Source: an uncultured Eubacteriales bacterium (GTDB lineage Bacteria > Bacillota > Clostridia > Oscillospirales > Acutalibacteraceae). From it: a stretch of 64,000 nt of DNA. Within the stretch, counting starts at the first letter, position 1, and each line of letters opens with the position of its first letter. Where the stretch lies: positions 1-64,000 of the forward strand of contig CAKUBN010000004.1 in NCBI GenBank assembly GCA_934643185.1. Reading direction: 5' to 3'. The notes below the pieces were generated by a model that saw nothing but the letters and a program-made list of their open reading frames with translations, did not search any database and had not been told where the DNA came from. Made by a program: the position numbers and the translations under genes. Shown here piece by piece: positions 32,714-41,309 of the stretch.

Positions 32714-33979
32714 TTAGTGTCCGTGCACGTTGATCTCTTTCTCGCTCAATTTCGAATAAATAAGCTGCTGTCCGGAATAAAGGCTGAAATAGCCCGAAAA
32801 CAGGAAGCTTACAAGCGCCGCGATCATGCAGAACAGTGCGCTTTCGCCGCCGAAGAGCTCTACGCTGAGCAGAATTGTCGCAATGGGACAGTTCGTCACA
32901 CCGCAGAACAGCGCCGCTATGCCGATGGCCGCGCCGAACGCGGGACTCAGACCGACAAGCAGCGCCAGCGTACCGCCGAGCGTGGCACCGATGAACAGCG
33001 TGGGCACGATCTCGCCGCCTTTAAAGCCTGCGCCGATCGTGATGGAGGTAAAGATCATCTTGAGCAGGAATGCCTCGGGACGCACGACGCCCTCTTCAAA
33101 AATGCGCTCGATGACGTCCATACCGCCGCCGTTATACGCGCGCGTACCGACAAGCAATGTGAGCAAAATCACCACAACACCGCCGACCGCCGCGCGGAGA
33201 AATTCGTTTTTAAAAAGCCTTTTGAAGAGCTTTGCGCCGCTGTGCATCGCCCAGCAGAACAGCATACTGGCAACCGCACACAAAATGGCGATGACGAGCA
33301 CACGCCACATTGTGGAAATGTCAAATGCCGGGACATTTTCGACGAGAAAATGCTCCGGGACAACGCCCATAACCAGCGCCAGTGCATAGGCAGACGCAGA
33401 GCACACGATGCACGGGAACAGCGCCGAAGTGCAGAAGCGGCCGACGCTGACGACCTCTATCGCGAAGACACATGCCGCCATCGGCGTGCCGAATACCGCC
33501 GCGAACACGGCGCTCATGCCGCACATGGTGAGAACGTGGCGGTCTTCCTCATTTAAACGGAACAGCTTGCCGAAGAACGTCGCCACGCTTCCGCCGATTT
33601 GGAGCGCCGCACCCTCGCGGCCCGCGGAGCCGCCGAGCAGGTGTGTAATCGTTGTGCCGAGGAAAATGGCCGGCGCAAGCAAAATGGAAACACCTTTATT
33701 GCTGCGTACACCCTCGAACACCTCGTTCGTGCCCACGCCGGAAACGCGGCAAAGTTTATAAACGCCCACAATGGCCAAACCGCCGACGGGCAGCAAATAT
33801 AAAAGCCATGGGTTAGCGCCGCGCATGGCCGTTGCCCACGCAACGGATTTTGAAAACAGCGCGCCGACGAAGCCGCCAAGCCCGCCGACAAGCAAGCCTA
33901 AAACGCCCCACCGCAAAAACGCCGCAATGTACGCCCACACGTTTTCCGCAAGCGAGCGAATTTTCTCTTTGTTCTCCAT
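32714..33979 (-). CDS. ClC-family anion channel/antiporter
   Basis: The 421-aa membrane protein has the ClC signature around the gating Glu (GSAGREGAALQIG, residues about 135-147), a GTPMAACVFAIEVVSVG segment and two repeated halves. The usual first filter motif GSGIPE is replaced by a SGVGTNEVF region, as in some atypical ClC branches including fluoride exporters, so ion selectivity is uncertain. A truncated hairpin element lies just before the gene. No fluoride riboswitch is visible. Confidence 0.82.
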   Translation of the reverse strand: MENKEKIRSLAENVWAYIAAFLRWGVLGLLVGGLGGFVGALFSKSVAWATAMRGANPWLLYLLPVGGLAIVGVYKLCRVSGVGTNEVFEGVRSNKGVSILLAPAIFLGTTITHLLGGSAGREGAALQIGGSVATFFGKLFRLNEEDRHVLTMCGMSAVFAAVFGTPMAACVFAIEVVSVGRFCTSALFPCIVCSASAYALALVMGVVPEHFLVENVPAFDISTMWRVLVIAILCAVASMLFCWAMHSGAKLFKRLFKNEFLRAAVGGVVVILLTLLVGTRAYNGGGMDVIERIFEEGVVRPEAFLLKMIFTSITIGAGFKGGEIVPTLFIGATLGGTLALLVGLSPAFGAAIGIAALFCGVTNCPIATILLSVELFGGESALFCMIAALVSFLFSGYFSLYSGQQLIYSKLSEKEINVHGH

Positions 33980-34004
33980 TGTTCTGTCCTCTCAATTTAA
34001 CGAA

Positions 34005-34044
34005 TAAAGTCTTTCTTCAAGTTTTCTTCGAGAAAGCTTGAAAG
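34005..34044 (+). repeat. Truncated multi-hairpin element E3
   Basis: Only the conserved AAAGTCTTT start and H1 remain (CAAGTTTTC-TTCGA-GAAAGCTTG, 34018-34040). The single imperfect pair is U-G on the plus strand. It ends 6 bp from the degV-type stop codon. Confidence 0.75.
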
Positions 34045-34049
34045 CGCTG

Positions 34050-34892
34050 TTACTTTCTCACAAACAAAACGCCCAGCGTGTTCGGGCCGCAGTGACTCGA
34101 GACCGTGCAGCCAGCATAGGTCTCCAACACCTCGTCGAAGCCGCCGCATTCCTTGATGATCGCTTTCACATTCTCCACAATCTCCGGCGCACAGCCCGAG
34201 TGCGTGATGAAAATGCGATTTCGTCTCAAATCGTCTCTGCCCTGCAAACGCTCGCGCACATACTGTGCAATGCAATTGTCGATCTTGCCGCGGTACTTTT
34301 TGCCCACGCCCATTTTGCCGTCCTTCACTTCAATGCACGGCTTTAGCTTCAATAAATTCGCGCCGAGCGCCGCCAAGGTAGAGCATCTGCCGCCCTTTTG
34401 CAGATAAAAAAGCGTATCGATGACGAAGCTCGCCTCTACTTTTTTCGCCGTTTCGCGCATGAGCGCGGCAATCTCTTTGGGGTCCTCGCCCTTTTCCGCA
34501 CGCTCTGCGGCATCCAAAACGAGCAGCGCGATGCCCGTGGAAAGATTGCGGGAATCGACCACATACACGTTTTCAAACTCCGCCGCAGCGGTGCAGGCGT
34601 TCTGGTAGCAGCTGGAAAAATCACTGCTGATATTGAAATGGATCACCGCGTCGTAATTTTCCCTGCATTTTTTGAAAAATGCCGTGTAATCGCCCACGTT
34701 CACGGCAGCAGTGCGGCACACGCCCTTGCCGGAGCGCACGTAGTCGAAAATCTCCTGCGGCGTGATGTCCATGCCGTCGCGACAATTCTGCCCGCCCTTT
34801 TCAATGTACAGCGGCGTAATGCCGATATTATACGTTTCGATAAGCTCCGGCGACAGATCGCATGTGCTGTCCGCCGAAATTTTAATCCTCAT
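34050..34892 (-). CDS. DegV family fatty acid-binding protein
   Basis: The 280-aa protein has the DegV start (IKISADSTCDLSPELI), the ligand-contact loop SSDFSSCYQNA and KGGRCSTLAALGANLL, and a C-terminal HSG/SSHCGPNTLGV segment. In Firmicutes DegV/FakB proteins bind a fatty acid and present it to FakA kinase. FakA is not in this window, but a fatty acid synthesis cluster is. ATG 34892. Confidence 0.9.
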   Translation of the reverse strand: MRIKISADSTCDLSPELIETYNIGITPLYIEKGGQNCRDGMDITPQEIFDYVRSGKGVCRTAAVNVGDYTAFFKKCRENYDAVIHFNISSDFSSCYQNACTAAAEFENVYVVDSRNLSTGIALLVLDAAERAEKGEDPKEIAALMRETAKKVEASFVIDTLFYLQKGGRCSTLAALGANLLKLKPCIEVKDGKMGVGKKYRGKIDNCIAQYVRERLQGRDDLRRNRIFITHSGCAPEIVENVKAIIKECGGFDEVLETYAGCTVSSHCGPNTLGVLFVRK

Positions 34893-34945
34893 TGCAGAAT
34901 TCTCCTCTCCGCTTTCGATTTGTTTTACGGTGTTTATGTTGTTTC

Positions 34946-34974
34946 AGTATACAACAGCCCGCGCTTTTTTTCAA
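34946..34974 (-). promoter_or_regulatory. SigA promoter of the degV-type gene
   Basis: Minus strand TTGAAA (34969-34974), 17 bp, TATACT (34946-34951). Confidence 0.8.
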
Positions 34975-35051
34975 GATTTCGCACCGTTTCCGGCATGATT
35001 TTTCCGTCTCTTTCATAAATTTTAAGACATTCTTACATTGCGCAAAAATGC

Positions 35052-35080
35052 TTGCATCTAAAGAAATTTTTCGCTACAAT
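35052..35080 (+). promoter_or_regulatory. SigA promoter of the TM2 gene pair
   Basis: TTGCAT (35052-35057), 17 bp, TACAAT (35075-35080). Confidence 0.8.
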
Positions 35081-35114
35081 AAAATCACAAAACAAAGATG
35101 AGAGGAGACCGTAT

Positions 35115-35426
35115 ATGCAAGGTCAAAATTACAATCCCTACACCGGCGCACCGCTTTCCGGCATAGATCCGCCCGCCGGTTATCCGCAAAAAAGCCGTAT
35201 CGCAGCCGGACTGTTCGGCATGCTGATGGGCACATTCGGCGTGCACAATTTTTACCTTGGCAATACACAGCGCGGACTGATCCAGATTTTGGTCGCTACG
35301 CTCGGCGCGCCTCTCACCTGCGGTCTTTCCACCGTTGCCGTGTGGGTCTGGAGCCTTGTTGAGGGCGTGCAGATCTTAGAAGGCAAGATCAAAATGGATG
35401 CAAACGGCATCAAGCTGAAAGACTGA
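35115..35426 (+). CDS. TM2 domain protein (short)
   Basis: The 103-aa protein has a Pro/Tyr-rich N-terminus and a TM2 domain (KSRIAAGLFGMLMGTFGVHNFYLG, here only cited by its core GVHNFYLG) with two TM segments. Function of TM2 proteins in bacteria is not established. ATG 35115 follows AGAGGAGA. A longer paralogue follows at 14 bp. Confidence 0.85.
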   Translation: MQGQNYNPYTGAPLSGIDPPAGYPQKSRIAAGLFGMLMGTFGVHNFYLGNTQRGLIQILVATLGAPLTCGLSTVAVWVWSLVEGVQILEGKIKMDANGIKLKD

Positions 35427-35440
35427 GAAAGGAGATCTTT

Positions 35441-36133
35441 ATGACAGACGAAAAAAACACCCGGAACACCACCCCGGAGATCGCAAAGCCGGAGCCGACC
35501 TTAACGAATCCCGTAGAGCAGAGCTTTGCCGAAGCCGAGCGCCTTGCGGAGCAGGCAGAAGCCGCCGCAAAAGACGAACCGTGCTGCGATATGCCGAAAG
35601 CCGAAGAAGCTGCCCCGGAAGCACCGAAAACGGAGGTGCCAACGCCGCCGCAGTATCAGCCACCGCAGTATCAGCCGCCGCAGTATCAGCCGCCGCAGTA
35701 CACCTATGCGGCCTACACCGCACAGCCGCAGCAGCCCACCCCGCAGGAGGGCGCGGGCGACTACCGCCCCCCGCGCTACACGGAGCAGTACCAGGCGAAC
35801 GCCAATAATGCAAATTATAACAACCCGCAGCAAACCTACTACGCCCCGAACGGCCAGCCGCAGTATGGGCAGAACTACGCACAGCCGTATGACCCGCCGC
35901 AGGGCACCAAAAGCCGCATTGCAGCCGGTGTGCTCGCCATTTTATTCGGTGTGTTCGGCGTGCACAACTTCTACATCGGCAAAACGGGCCTTGGCATTGC
36001 ACAGCTTGCCATCACCGTTTGCAGCTGCGGCACGCTTGCCATCGTCTCCGAAATTTGGGGCATCATAGAAGGCGTGCGCCTTTTGCAGGGCACAATCTAC
36101 ACGGACGGTCACGGCATGAAGTTTGTTGACTGA
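35441..36133 (+). CDS. TM2 domain protein with Pro/Gln/Tyr-rich linker
   Basis: The 230-aa protein has an acidic helical start, a low-complexity middle with four PPQYQ units (about residues 68-88) and an Asn/Gln/Tyr-rich stretch, and a C-terminal TM2 domain (GVHNFYIGKTGLGIAQL) ending in GHGMKFVD. It is a paralogue of the preceding gene and shares its promoter. SD AAGGAG. Confidence 0.85.
   Translation: MTDEKNTRNTTPEIAKPEPTLTNPVEQSFAEAERLAEQAEAAAKDEPCCDMPKAEEAAPEAPKTEVPTPPQYQPPQYQPPQYQPPQYTYAAYTAQPQQPTPQEGAGDYRPPRYTEQYQANANNANYNNPQQTYYAPNGQPQYGQNYAQPYDPPQGTKSRIAAGVLAILFGVFGVHNFYIGKTGLGIAQLAITVCSCGTLAIVSEIWGIIEGVRLLQGTIYTDGHGMKFVD
35646..35701 (+). repeat. Four 15-bp repeats encoding PPQYQ
   Basis: Near-identical CCGCCGCAGTATCAG units in tandem; a coding microsatellite likely to vary in number. 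Confidence 0.8.
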
Positions 36134-36171
36134 GCTTGATTTTATCCCATTGACTAAAATTCCAAAACAGC

Positions 36172-36210
36172 AAAACCCGATGCAGCCGAATCCAGACTGC
36201 ACCGGGTTTT
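36172..36210. terminator. Terminator between TM2 and GH127 genes
   Basis: AAAACCCG-A-TGCAG pairs with CTGCA-C-CGGGTTTT around an 11-base loop; it serves the converging genes. Confidence 0.75.
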
Positions 36211-36243
36211 CTCTGTTCTGTTATGACGATATAAACGCGTTTC

Positions 36244-38169
36244 TTATTTGACCGGCAGCCAGACACGCATCTGGTTTTCGCCGCGGTTTGCCCATGTGTA
36301 ATACGGGATAAGGCGGATTGTCTTTTCCACAAATTTCGGAGCCTTTGTGGAATACAGCGTGTCGATGTCTTGCTGTGCGCAGCCTGCAATCTCTACGGGC
36401 ACAATGCCGCCGAGCGTTTCGGGCTCGAAATCGAGCGCCTTCGGCTCTGCACCGGCTTTGACATACAGCGGCAGCACCTTGCCGTTATCGACTTCCTCTG
36501 CGCAGTAGACGAGCGCGCCGCGCTGTACACACACCTTGCCGCTGTCCGCCGCAATCTTTGCGGAGGCGTACACAACGTGCGGGGTCATATCCATGGTCAG
36601 CGTGAGCGTATTGCCGTCTTTCCATGCGCGGGTGATGTAAGCATAGCCGTCCTTTGTCACAGCGTTAAGGTCGACCGCTTCGCCGTTTACGGTCAGCATG
36701 CTCTTTTCGCTCCATGCCGGAATGCGGATGGCGACCGTCGTTTCCGCTTCACCCTTGATCGTATACTTTGCCGTGCCGCCGTGCGGGAAATCGGTCTCGC
36801 AGGTGAGCGTGATGCCCTTTTCGGTCTTCACCGTGCCGCCTGCATAGAGATCAATGAAGAACGTGTCTTCATTTTCGCTGTACGCATAGGAGCCAAAGGA
36901 AGACACCATGCGCGCCACGTTCGGCGGGCAGCATGCGCAGGCATACCACTGCGGGCGGGTGGGCAGCACTGCGCGGTGCGTGACGGCCTTGCCGGAAATG
37001 CCCGGTACGACCTCAAGCGGGTTCACATAGAAGAAACGCTTGCCGTCAAGCTGCATGCCGGCGAGCACGGTGTTGTAGAACGCGCGCTCCATCACATCGG
37101 CATATTCGCCGCGGTGCTCGTTTTCAAGCATCTTCTTCGCGAAGAACATCAGACCGATGGAGGCGCAGGTCTCGGCGTACACGGTGTCGTTCGGCAGGTC
37201 ATAATCGACCGTAAAGGCTTCACCCATAAACGTGGAGCCGATGCCGCCCGTAACGTACATGCGGCGCTTTGTGATGCTCTCCCACAAATTGCGGCAGGCA
37301 GCAAGCAGTGTCTCGTCCTGTGTTTCCTTTGCGACGTCCGCCATGCCGGTGTAAAGGTACACGGCGCGCACGGCGTGGCCCACGGCGTCCTTCTGCTCAC
37401 GCACGGGCAGGGTGCTCTGGGTGTAGTCGGTATTCAGCTCCTCCGTGCCGTCCCAAACGTTCCAGCCGCGATTCTTTTTTTCTTCCACGAAATAATTCGG
37501 GGCCTGACCGCGCACGTCTACAAAGTGCTTTGCAAGCTCCTTATACTTTTCGTTGCCCGTGGCGCGCCACAGACGCATCAGTGCGAGCTCCACCTCCGGG
37601 TGGCCCGGGTAGGCGCGCGTGTTTTTCTTCATGAATTGCTCGTAAATGCAGTCTGCATTCTTCGACATGATGTCGAGCAGCTCGCGCTTGCCGGTGACCT
37701 CATAATACGCCACGGCAGCCTCCATCATGTGGCCTGCACAGTAAAGCTCATGTGCATCGCAGATGTTCGTCCACATTTTGTCGGGACACTTCACGGTGAA
37801 ATAGGAATCGACATAGCCATCTTCGTGCTGGGAAGCGCCGTAGAGCTGAATGGTCTCGTCCACGGCCTTTTCAAGCTCCGGGTCTTCGCCCGCTGCAAGC
37901 GCATAGGCTGCCGCTTCGATCCACTTTGCGACATCGCTGTCTTGGAACACCATACCGTAGAATTCGTCCGGCTTTACATCCTTGCCCCTCAGCTTTTCAG
38001 CTGCAAGGCGGATATTTTCAATGGCGTGGCTCTTTTCGATACCCGGGATGGCGTCGTTCAGGATATTATACTGATACGGCAGCACCTCCTCGCGCACGAG
38101 CTTCTGCATTTTGCCGATGAAACCGTTATCGGCGGAAAAGGATTTTACGGGGATACGTTCGCTTTTCAT
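36244..38169 (-). CDS. GH127 family glycoside hydrolase (beta-L-arabinofuranosidase type)
   Basis: The 641-aa protein matches the GH127/DUF1680 family in length, the all-alpha barrel start (LPYQYNILNDAIPGIEKSHA), HEDGYVDSYF, the NRGWNVWDG region, and the zinc-site Cys pair in CACCPPNVARM with an upstream Glu. Such enzymes release beta-L-arabinofuranose from plant glycans or glycopeptides. It lacks a signal peptide, so it would act on imported oligosaccharides. It is a single gene with its own promoter. Confidence 0.9.
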   Translation of the reverse strand: MKSERIPVKSFSADNGFIGKMQKLVREEVLPYQYNILNDAIPGIEKSHAIENIRLAAEKLRGKDVKPDEFYGMVFQDSDVAKWIEAAAYALAAGEDPELEKAVDETIQLYGASQHEDGYVDSYFTVKCPDKMWTNICDAHELYCAGHMMEAAVAYYEVTGKRELLDIMSKNADCIYEQFMKKNTRAYPGHPEVELALMRLWRATGNEKYKELAKHFVDVRGQAPNYFVEEKKNRGWNVWDGTEELNTDYTQSTLPVREQKDAVGHAVRAVYLYTGMADVAKETQDETLLAACRNLWESITKRRMYVTGGIGSTFMGEAFTVDYDLPNDTVYAETCASIGLMFFAKKMLENEHRGEYADVMERAFYNTVLAGMQLDGKRFFYVNPLEVVPGISGKAVTHRAVLPTRPQWYACACCPPNVARMVSSFGSYAYSENEDTFFIDLYAGGTVKTEKGITLTCETDFPHGGTAKYTIKGEAETTVAIRIPAWSEKSMLTVNGEAVDLNAVTKDGYAYITRAWKDGNTLTLTMDMTPHVVYASAKIAADSGKVCVQRGALVYCAEEVDNGKVLPLYVKAGAEPKALDFEPETLGGIVPVEIAGCAQQDIDTLYSTKAPKFVEKTIRLIPYYTWANRGENQMRVWLPVK

Positions 38170-38212
38170 CTTTGTAAACCTCCATCACGAGTCTCAAGTT
38201 GTTCGTACATCT

Positions 38213-38241
38213 TTTATAGCACATTCAACCGGAGAAAGCAA
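38213..38241 (-). promoter_or_regulatory. SigA promoter of the GH127 gene
   Basis: Minus strand TTGCTT (38236-38241), 17 bp, TATAAA (38213-38218). Confidence 0.65.
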
Positions 38242-38290
38242 CTGTTTTCGGAAAACTTTAATTTTGATACGGAAAGTTCATGAAAAACGG

Positions 38291-38319
38291 TTGCAATTTT
38301 CACGCGTTGCAGGTAAAAT
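38291..38319 (+). promoter_or_regulatory. SigA promoter of the four-TM protein gene
   Basis: TTGCAA (38291-38296), 17 bp, TAAAAT (38314-38319). Confidence 0.7.
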
Positions 38320-38372
38320 CAAACTATAAAATTTTTTCCGAGAAAATCGAACCAAAAAAGGATGCGTGCCGC

Positions 38373-38852
38373 ATGGCCATAAAGATAAAAGGGAAACTTC
38401 CGCTTAAAATTTGCAGCGTGCTGTTCGTTTTGTACGGTGCAGCGTCGCTTGTGGCGCTTCTGCTGTGCCTCATCGACCGAAAATACGTGGAGGAATACGA
38501 CCTTTCCGCTTACTTTAATTCCTCTATGCCGGTGCTGTCCGTTGCGGGCGCGATGCTTGTGCCCGTTTTGCTGCTCATTGCGGGGCTGATGGGCCACGTC
38601 CGAGCAGACCGCCCGAACAGCATGAAGCCGTGCTTTTTTCTGGGCCTTGCTACCGGCATCATCATTCTTTTCAATGTTTTGTATGAAATCTTCACCGGCG
38701 ATGCGCCGAATATGCCGGAAATCTGCACCTATGTTCTCGACCTCGTTCTCCCCGTTCTCTACACGTTCTGCGCATGGCTGAACTGGAGGCACAAGGGAGA
38801 CGACACGCCGAAAGCCGCAGATGCCGACCCTGCATCCGCTTCTAAATCCTGA
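38373..38852 (+). CDS. Four-TM membrane protein of unknown function
   Basis: The 159-aa protein has four hydrophobic segments (about 12-35, 52-75, 90-110, 118-138) and a short polar tail. I do not recognise a family. ATG 38373 lies 9 nt after AAGGAT and behind a clear promoter, with a terminator after the stop, so it is a real single gene. Confidence 0.65.
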   Translation: MAIKIKGKLPLKICSVLFVLYGAASLVALLLCLIDRKYVEEYDLSAYFNSSMPVLSVAGAMLVPVLLLIAGLMGHVRADRPNSMKPCFFLGLATGIIILFNVLYEIFTGDAPNMPEICTYVLDLVLPVLYTFCAWLNWRHKGDDTPKAADADPASASKS

Positions 38853-38876
38853 TCGTTCCCTTTAGATAAAAAACTC

Positions 38877-38912
38877 AAGCACGCAGAACTTTCGAGTCTG
38901 CGTGCTTTTCTT
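38877..38912 (+). terminator. Terminator after the four-TM protein gene
   Basis: AAGCACGCAGA / TCTGCGTGCTT stem with TTCTTTT tail; almost the same stem as at 14928. Confidence 0.85.
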
Positions 38913-38931
38913 TTGGCTTGTTCGGTTTTTG

Positions 38932-39125
38932 AAAGGCGGTTTGTGACCGCCTTTTAGGAAACCCATGCAACTGGGTTTCCTACGGATTGAACGTCCCCCG
39001 GACATTCAATCCTACTTTCCTAGTTTTTTGTCAGGCAAAAAGATTTCGCTTTCTGCGGAAAGCGACGTAGGGCTCTGCCCTACGCACCCGCAAGTTTTCT
39101 GAAGAAAACTTGACTAAAGACTTTA
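38932..39125 (-). repeat. Multi-hairpin element E2
   Basis: Full copy, forward on minus. H1 39091-39112, H2 39066-39084, H3 39047-39064, H5 38984-39012, H6 38957-38980, H7 38932-38954. H5 has one imperfect pair, C/A on plus and therefore G-U in forward RNA; the linker mini-hairpin CCTG/TAGG also has a G-U. It fills the gap between converging genes. Confidence 0.85.
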
Positions 39126-39147
39126 AACCGCCGTTACCGCGGGCTCG

Positions 39148-39990
39148 TCAGTTCATCAGCGCTTTATAGATTTCGCCTTTCTTAAATCCGGAGAGCTTTG
39201 CGGCCTCCTTAGCGGCGTCGCTGGCGGAGCTGCCGTTTTCCATCGCTTTTTTTGCGGCTTCTACGGCATCCTCTAACGTCATTTCTTTCTGTTCTTCCGC
39301 CTTCGCACCCTCAATGACGAGCACAAATTCGCCCTTTGGGGCGTTCTGCTCGTAGTATTCGGCAGCTTTATATAATGTCGTGCGCACGCACTCCTCGTGG
39401 ATTTTCGTAATTTCCCTTACAAGCGCGATGCGTCTGTCGCCGAATACCTCTGCCATATCTCTTAACGTATACGGCAGCTTATGCGGCGCTTCGTAGAACA
39501 CCATGGTGCGCACTTCGTTTTTGACGGACTCCAAGTGGTCCTTACGGCTCTTTTTATTGACGCTCAAAAAGCCCTCAAACGTAAATCTGCCCGTCGGCAG
39601 TCCCGATACCGCCAGCGCGGAAATGACGGCGCTCGGGCCCGGCACAACAAGCACCGGCACGTCGTGCTCGGCGCACAACGCCACAAGGTCTTCGCCCGGG
39701 TCGGAGATGGCCGGCATGCCGGCGTCGGAGACGATGGCGCACGTTTCGCCCGCCAAAATGCGGTCTACAATGCGCCCGCCCTTTTCGGCCTTGTTGTGCT
39801 CATAATAGCTTACAAGCGGTTTTTTAATGCCGAAGTGGTTTAAAAGCTTCATCGTGACGCGCGTGTCCTCCGCTGCGATGAAATCCACCGCCGCCAAGGT
39901 CTCCGCCGCGCGGGGCGAAAAATCCGACAAATTTCCGATGGGCGTGCCCACCACATACAATGCACCGCGAAGCAGTTTATTTTCTTCCAT
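39148..39990 (-). CDS. rsmI: 16S rRNA (cytidine(1402)-2'-O)-methyltransferase
   Basis: RsmI methylates the ribose of C1402 in the decoding centre. The 280-aa protein shows the family blocks LYVVGTPIGNLSD, AAEDTRVT, IVSDAGMPAISDPG, VVPGPSAVISAL, FYEAPHKL and GEFVLVIEG. Its start overlaps the preceding methyltransferase gene by 14 bp, so the two are translationally coupled. Confidence 0.95.
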   Translation of the reverse strand: MEENKLLRGALYVVGTPIGNLSDFSPRAAETLAAVDFIAAEDTRVTMKLLNHFGIKKPLVSYYEHNKAEKGGRIVDRILAGETCAIVSDAGMPAISDPGEDLVALCAEHDVPVLVVPGPSAVISALAVSGLPTGRFTFEGFLSVNKKSRKDHLESVKNEVRTMVFYEAPHKLPYTLRDMAEVFGDRRIALVREITKIHEECVRTTLYKAAEYYEQNAPKGEFVLVIEGAKAEEQKEMTLEDAVEAAKKAMENGSSASDAAKEAAKLSGFKKGEIYKALMN

Positions 39991-40735
39991 CTGCGCGTCC
40001 TCCCTTGTGACCGAATTTGTAATTCCCGTAAATTTCCAGCATTTCGGCGGAAAACCCGCCGTTTTCGTCTTCTATAATCAGCGTCGGCAGCACGGAAAGC
40101 CCCGGTTTGCCGCCGCGCCGCGCTTCCAGCAAAAACAAAGATGGCGCGGTGTTCACTCTTTGCTGCACAAGCCGCAGCCGTTTCGGCTCTAAGCCGTATG
40201 CCCTGAAAACATTCATCGCGTCCGCAAGGCGCTCCGGGCGCTGACAAAGGCAAAACCGGCCGCCATAGCGCAGCACGTCTCTGCCCGCTTTTGCAACGTC
40301 CTCCAGCGTGCAGGTGCACTCGTGCCGCGCATTTTCCATGCGCTCGTCCGGGTTGCGCAGCCCCGCGCCCACGGCCTTATACGGCGGATTGCACGCCGCA
40401 AGGTCTAACGTGGGGTGCGGAACGATCGTTTTGATCTCCCGGATGTCACCGCGGATGACCTCAATGTTTTCCGTATATCCGTTTTCCGAAACGGAGCGCA
40501 AAGCCTGCGAAAACGCCTGCTCGCCGAGCTCTACCGCCGTGATGTGCCGGGGCGCGTAATTTGCCTGCCACAAAAGCGGAATGGTGCCGCAGCCCGTGCC
40601 GAGGTCAATGCAGCGCTCTTTGTGCTTCGGCGCAGCAAAATGCGCCAGTAAAATGGTGTCCGTATTAAACGTGTGCTCGCGGCTGACAAGCACGCGGCAG
40701 GCGGGCGCAAGCGGCTCCCAATGCAGATTTTCCAC
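39977..40735 (-). CDS. tRNA1(Val) (adenine(37)-N6)-methyltransferase-like enzyme
   Basis: The 252-aa SAM methyltransferase has motif I (CIDLGTGCGTIPLL) and the N6-adenine motif ACNPPYKAVG, matching the TrmN6/YfiC group, usually found beside rsmI as here. The start is GTG 40735, 7 nt after AAGGAG; upstream in-frame starts have no usable SD and run into hairpin element E4. Confidence 0.88.
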   Translation of the reverse strand: MENLHWEPLAPACRVLVSREHTFNTDTILLAHFAAPKHKERCIDLGTGCGTIPLLWQANYAPRHITAVELGEQAFSQALRSVSENGYTENIEVIRGDIREIKTIVPHPTLDLAACNPPYKAVGAGLRNPDERMENARHECTCTLEDVAKAGRDVLRYGGRFCLCQRPERLADAMNVFRAYGLEPKRLRLVQQRVNTAPSLFLLEARRGGKPGLSVLPTLIIEDENGGFSAEMLEIYGNYKFGHKGGRADGRK

Positions 40736-40775
40736 AGGTTTTCTCCTTTCGGTTGAATTCATCTCCCGATAAGCG

Positions 40776-40972
40776 TGGTCAAAAGTTTTGCTCAAGCTTT
40801 TTCAAAAGCTTGCGGGTTTTTAGGGCAGCGCCCTAAATCGCTTTCCGCAGAAAGCGAAACACCTTTTGCCTACCAAAAATCAGGAAAGGAGCTCTAACAG
40901 TCCAGTGGACTGTTAGAGCGAGGAAAACCCTATTAAGGGGTTTTCCTAAGGGCGGCCCCGCCGCCCTTTTTC
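40776..40972 (+). repeat. Multi-hairpin element E4
   Basis: Full copy on plus: H1 40793-40812, H2 40820-40836, H3 40839-40856, linker, H5 40891-40919, H6 40922-40946, H7 40948-40968 followed by TTTTT (terminator-like). Together with E5 it occupies the 575-bp gene-free stretch between ferredoxin and the tRNA methyltransferase. Confidence 0.85.
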
Positions 40973-41034
40973 ATTACATATAGCTACAAAACGGCATCTG
41001 AACTTGGGGAAAACTAAAGGTGCAGAGCTTTCAA

Positions 41035-41232
41035 ACAGGCGGTCAAAAGACCGCCTGTCAAGGGACCCCCTAATTGGGTCCCTTGCAGCATAACAGTCCA
41101 CTGGACTGTTATGCCTATCCTCCTGATTTTTCGGTAAGCAAAAAGATTTCGTCGTCTGCGGACGACGACTCGGGGCTTTGCCCCAAGACCCCACGACCTT
41201 TTTGAAAAAAGGTCGATCAAAAACTTTTAACA
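41035..41232 (-). repeat. Multi-hairpin element E5
   Basis: Full copy on minus, tail-to-tail with E4 (62 bp between H7 stems). H1 41194-41215, H2 41169-41187, H3 41150-41167, H5 41088-41114, H6 41060-41084, H7 41035-41058. H2 has one C/A pair on plus, G-U in forward RNA. Its arms are the most divergent of the family yet fully paired. Confidence 0.85.
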
Positions 41233-41260
41233 CCCAAGCTCATTGCCAAAACAGCAAAAG

Positions 41261-41286
41261 AAAAAGGACTGCCGCTTGGGCAGCCC
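41261..41286 (-). terminator. Terminator after the ferredoxin gene
   Basis: Minus strand GGGCTGCC / GGCAGTCC stem (one G-U) followed by TTTTTC. Confidence 0.8.
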
Positions 41287-41309
41287 TCTCTTTTACGCAA
41301 TGTCAGCGA

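Noticed and set aside
36370..38283. 637-codon open frame opposite the GH127 gene.
   Set aside because: Antisense shadow; the minus-strand protein matches a known family end to end.
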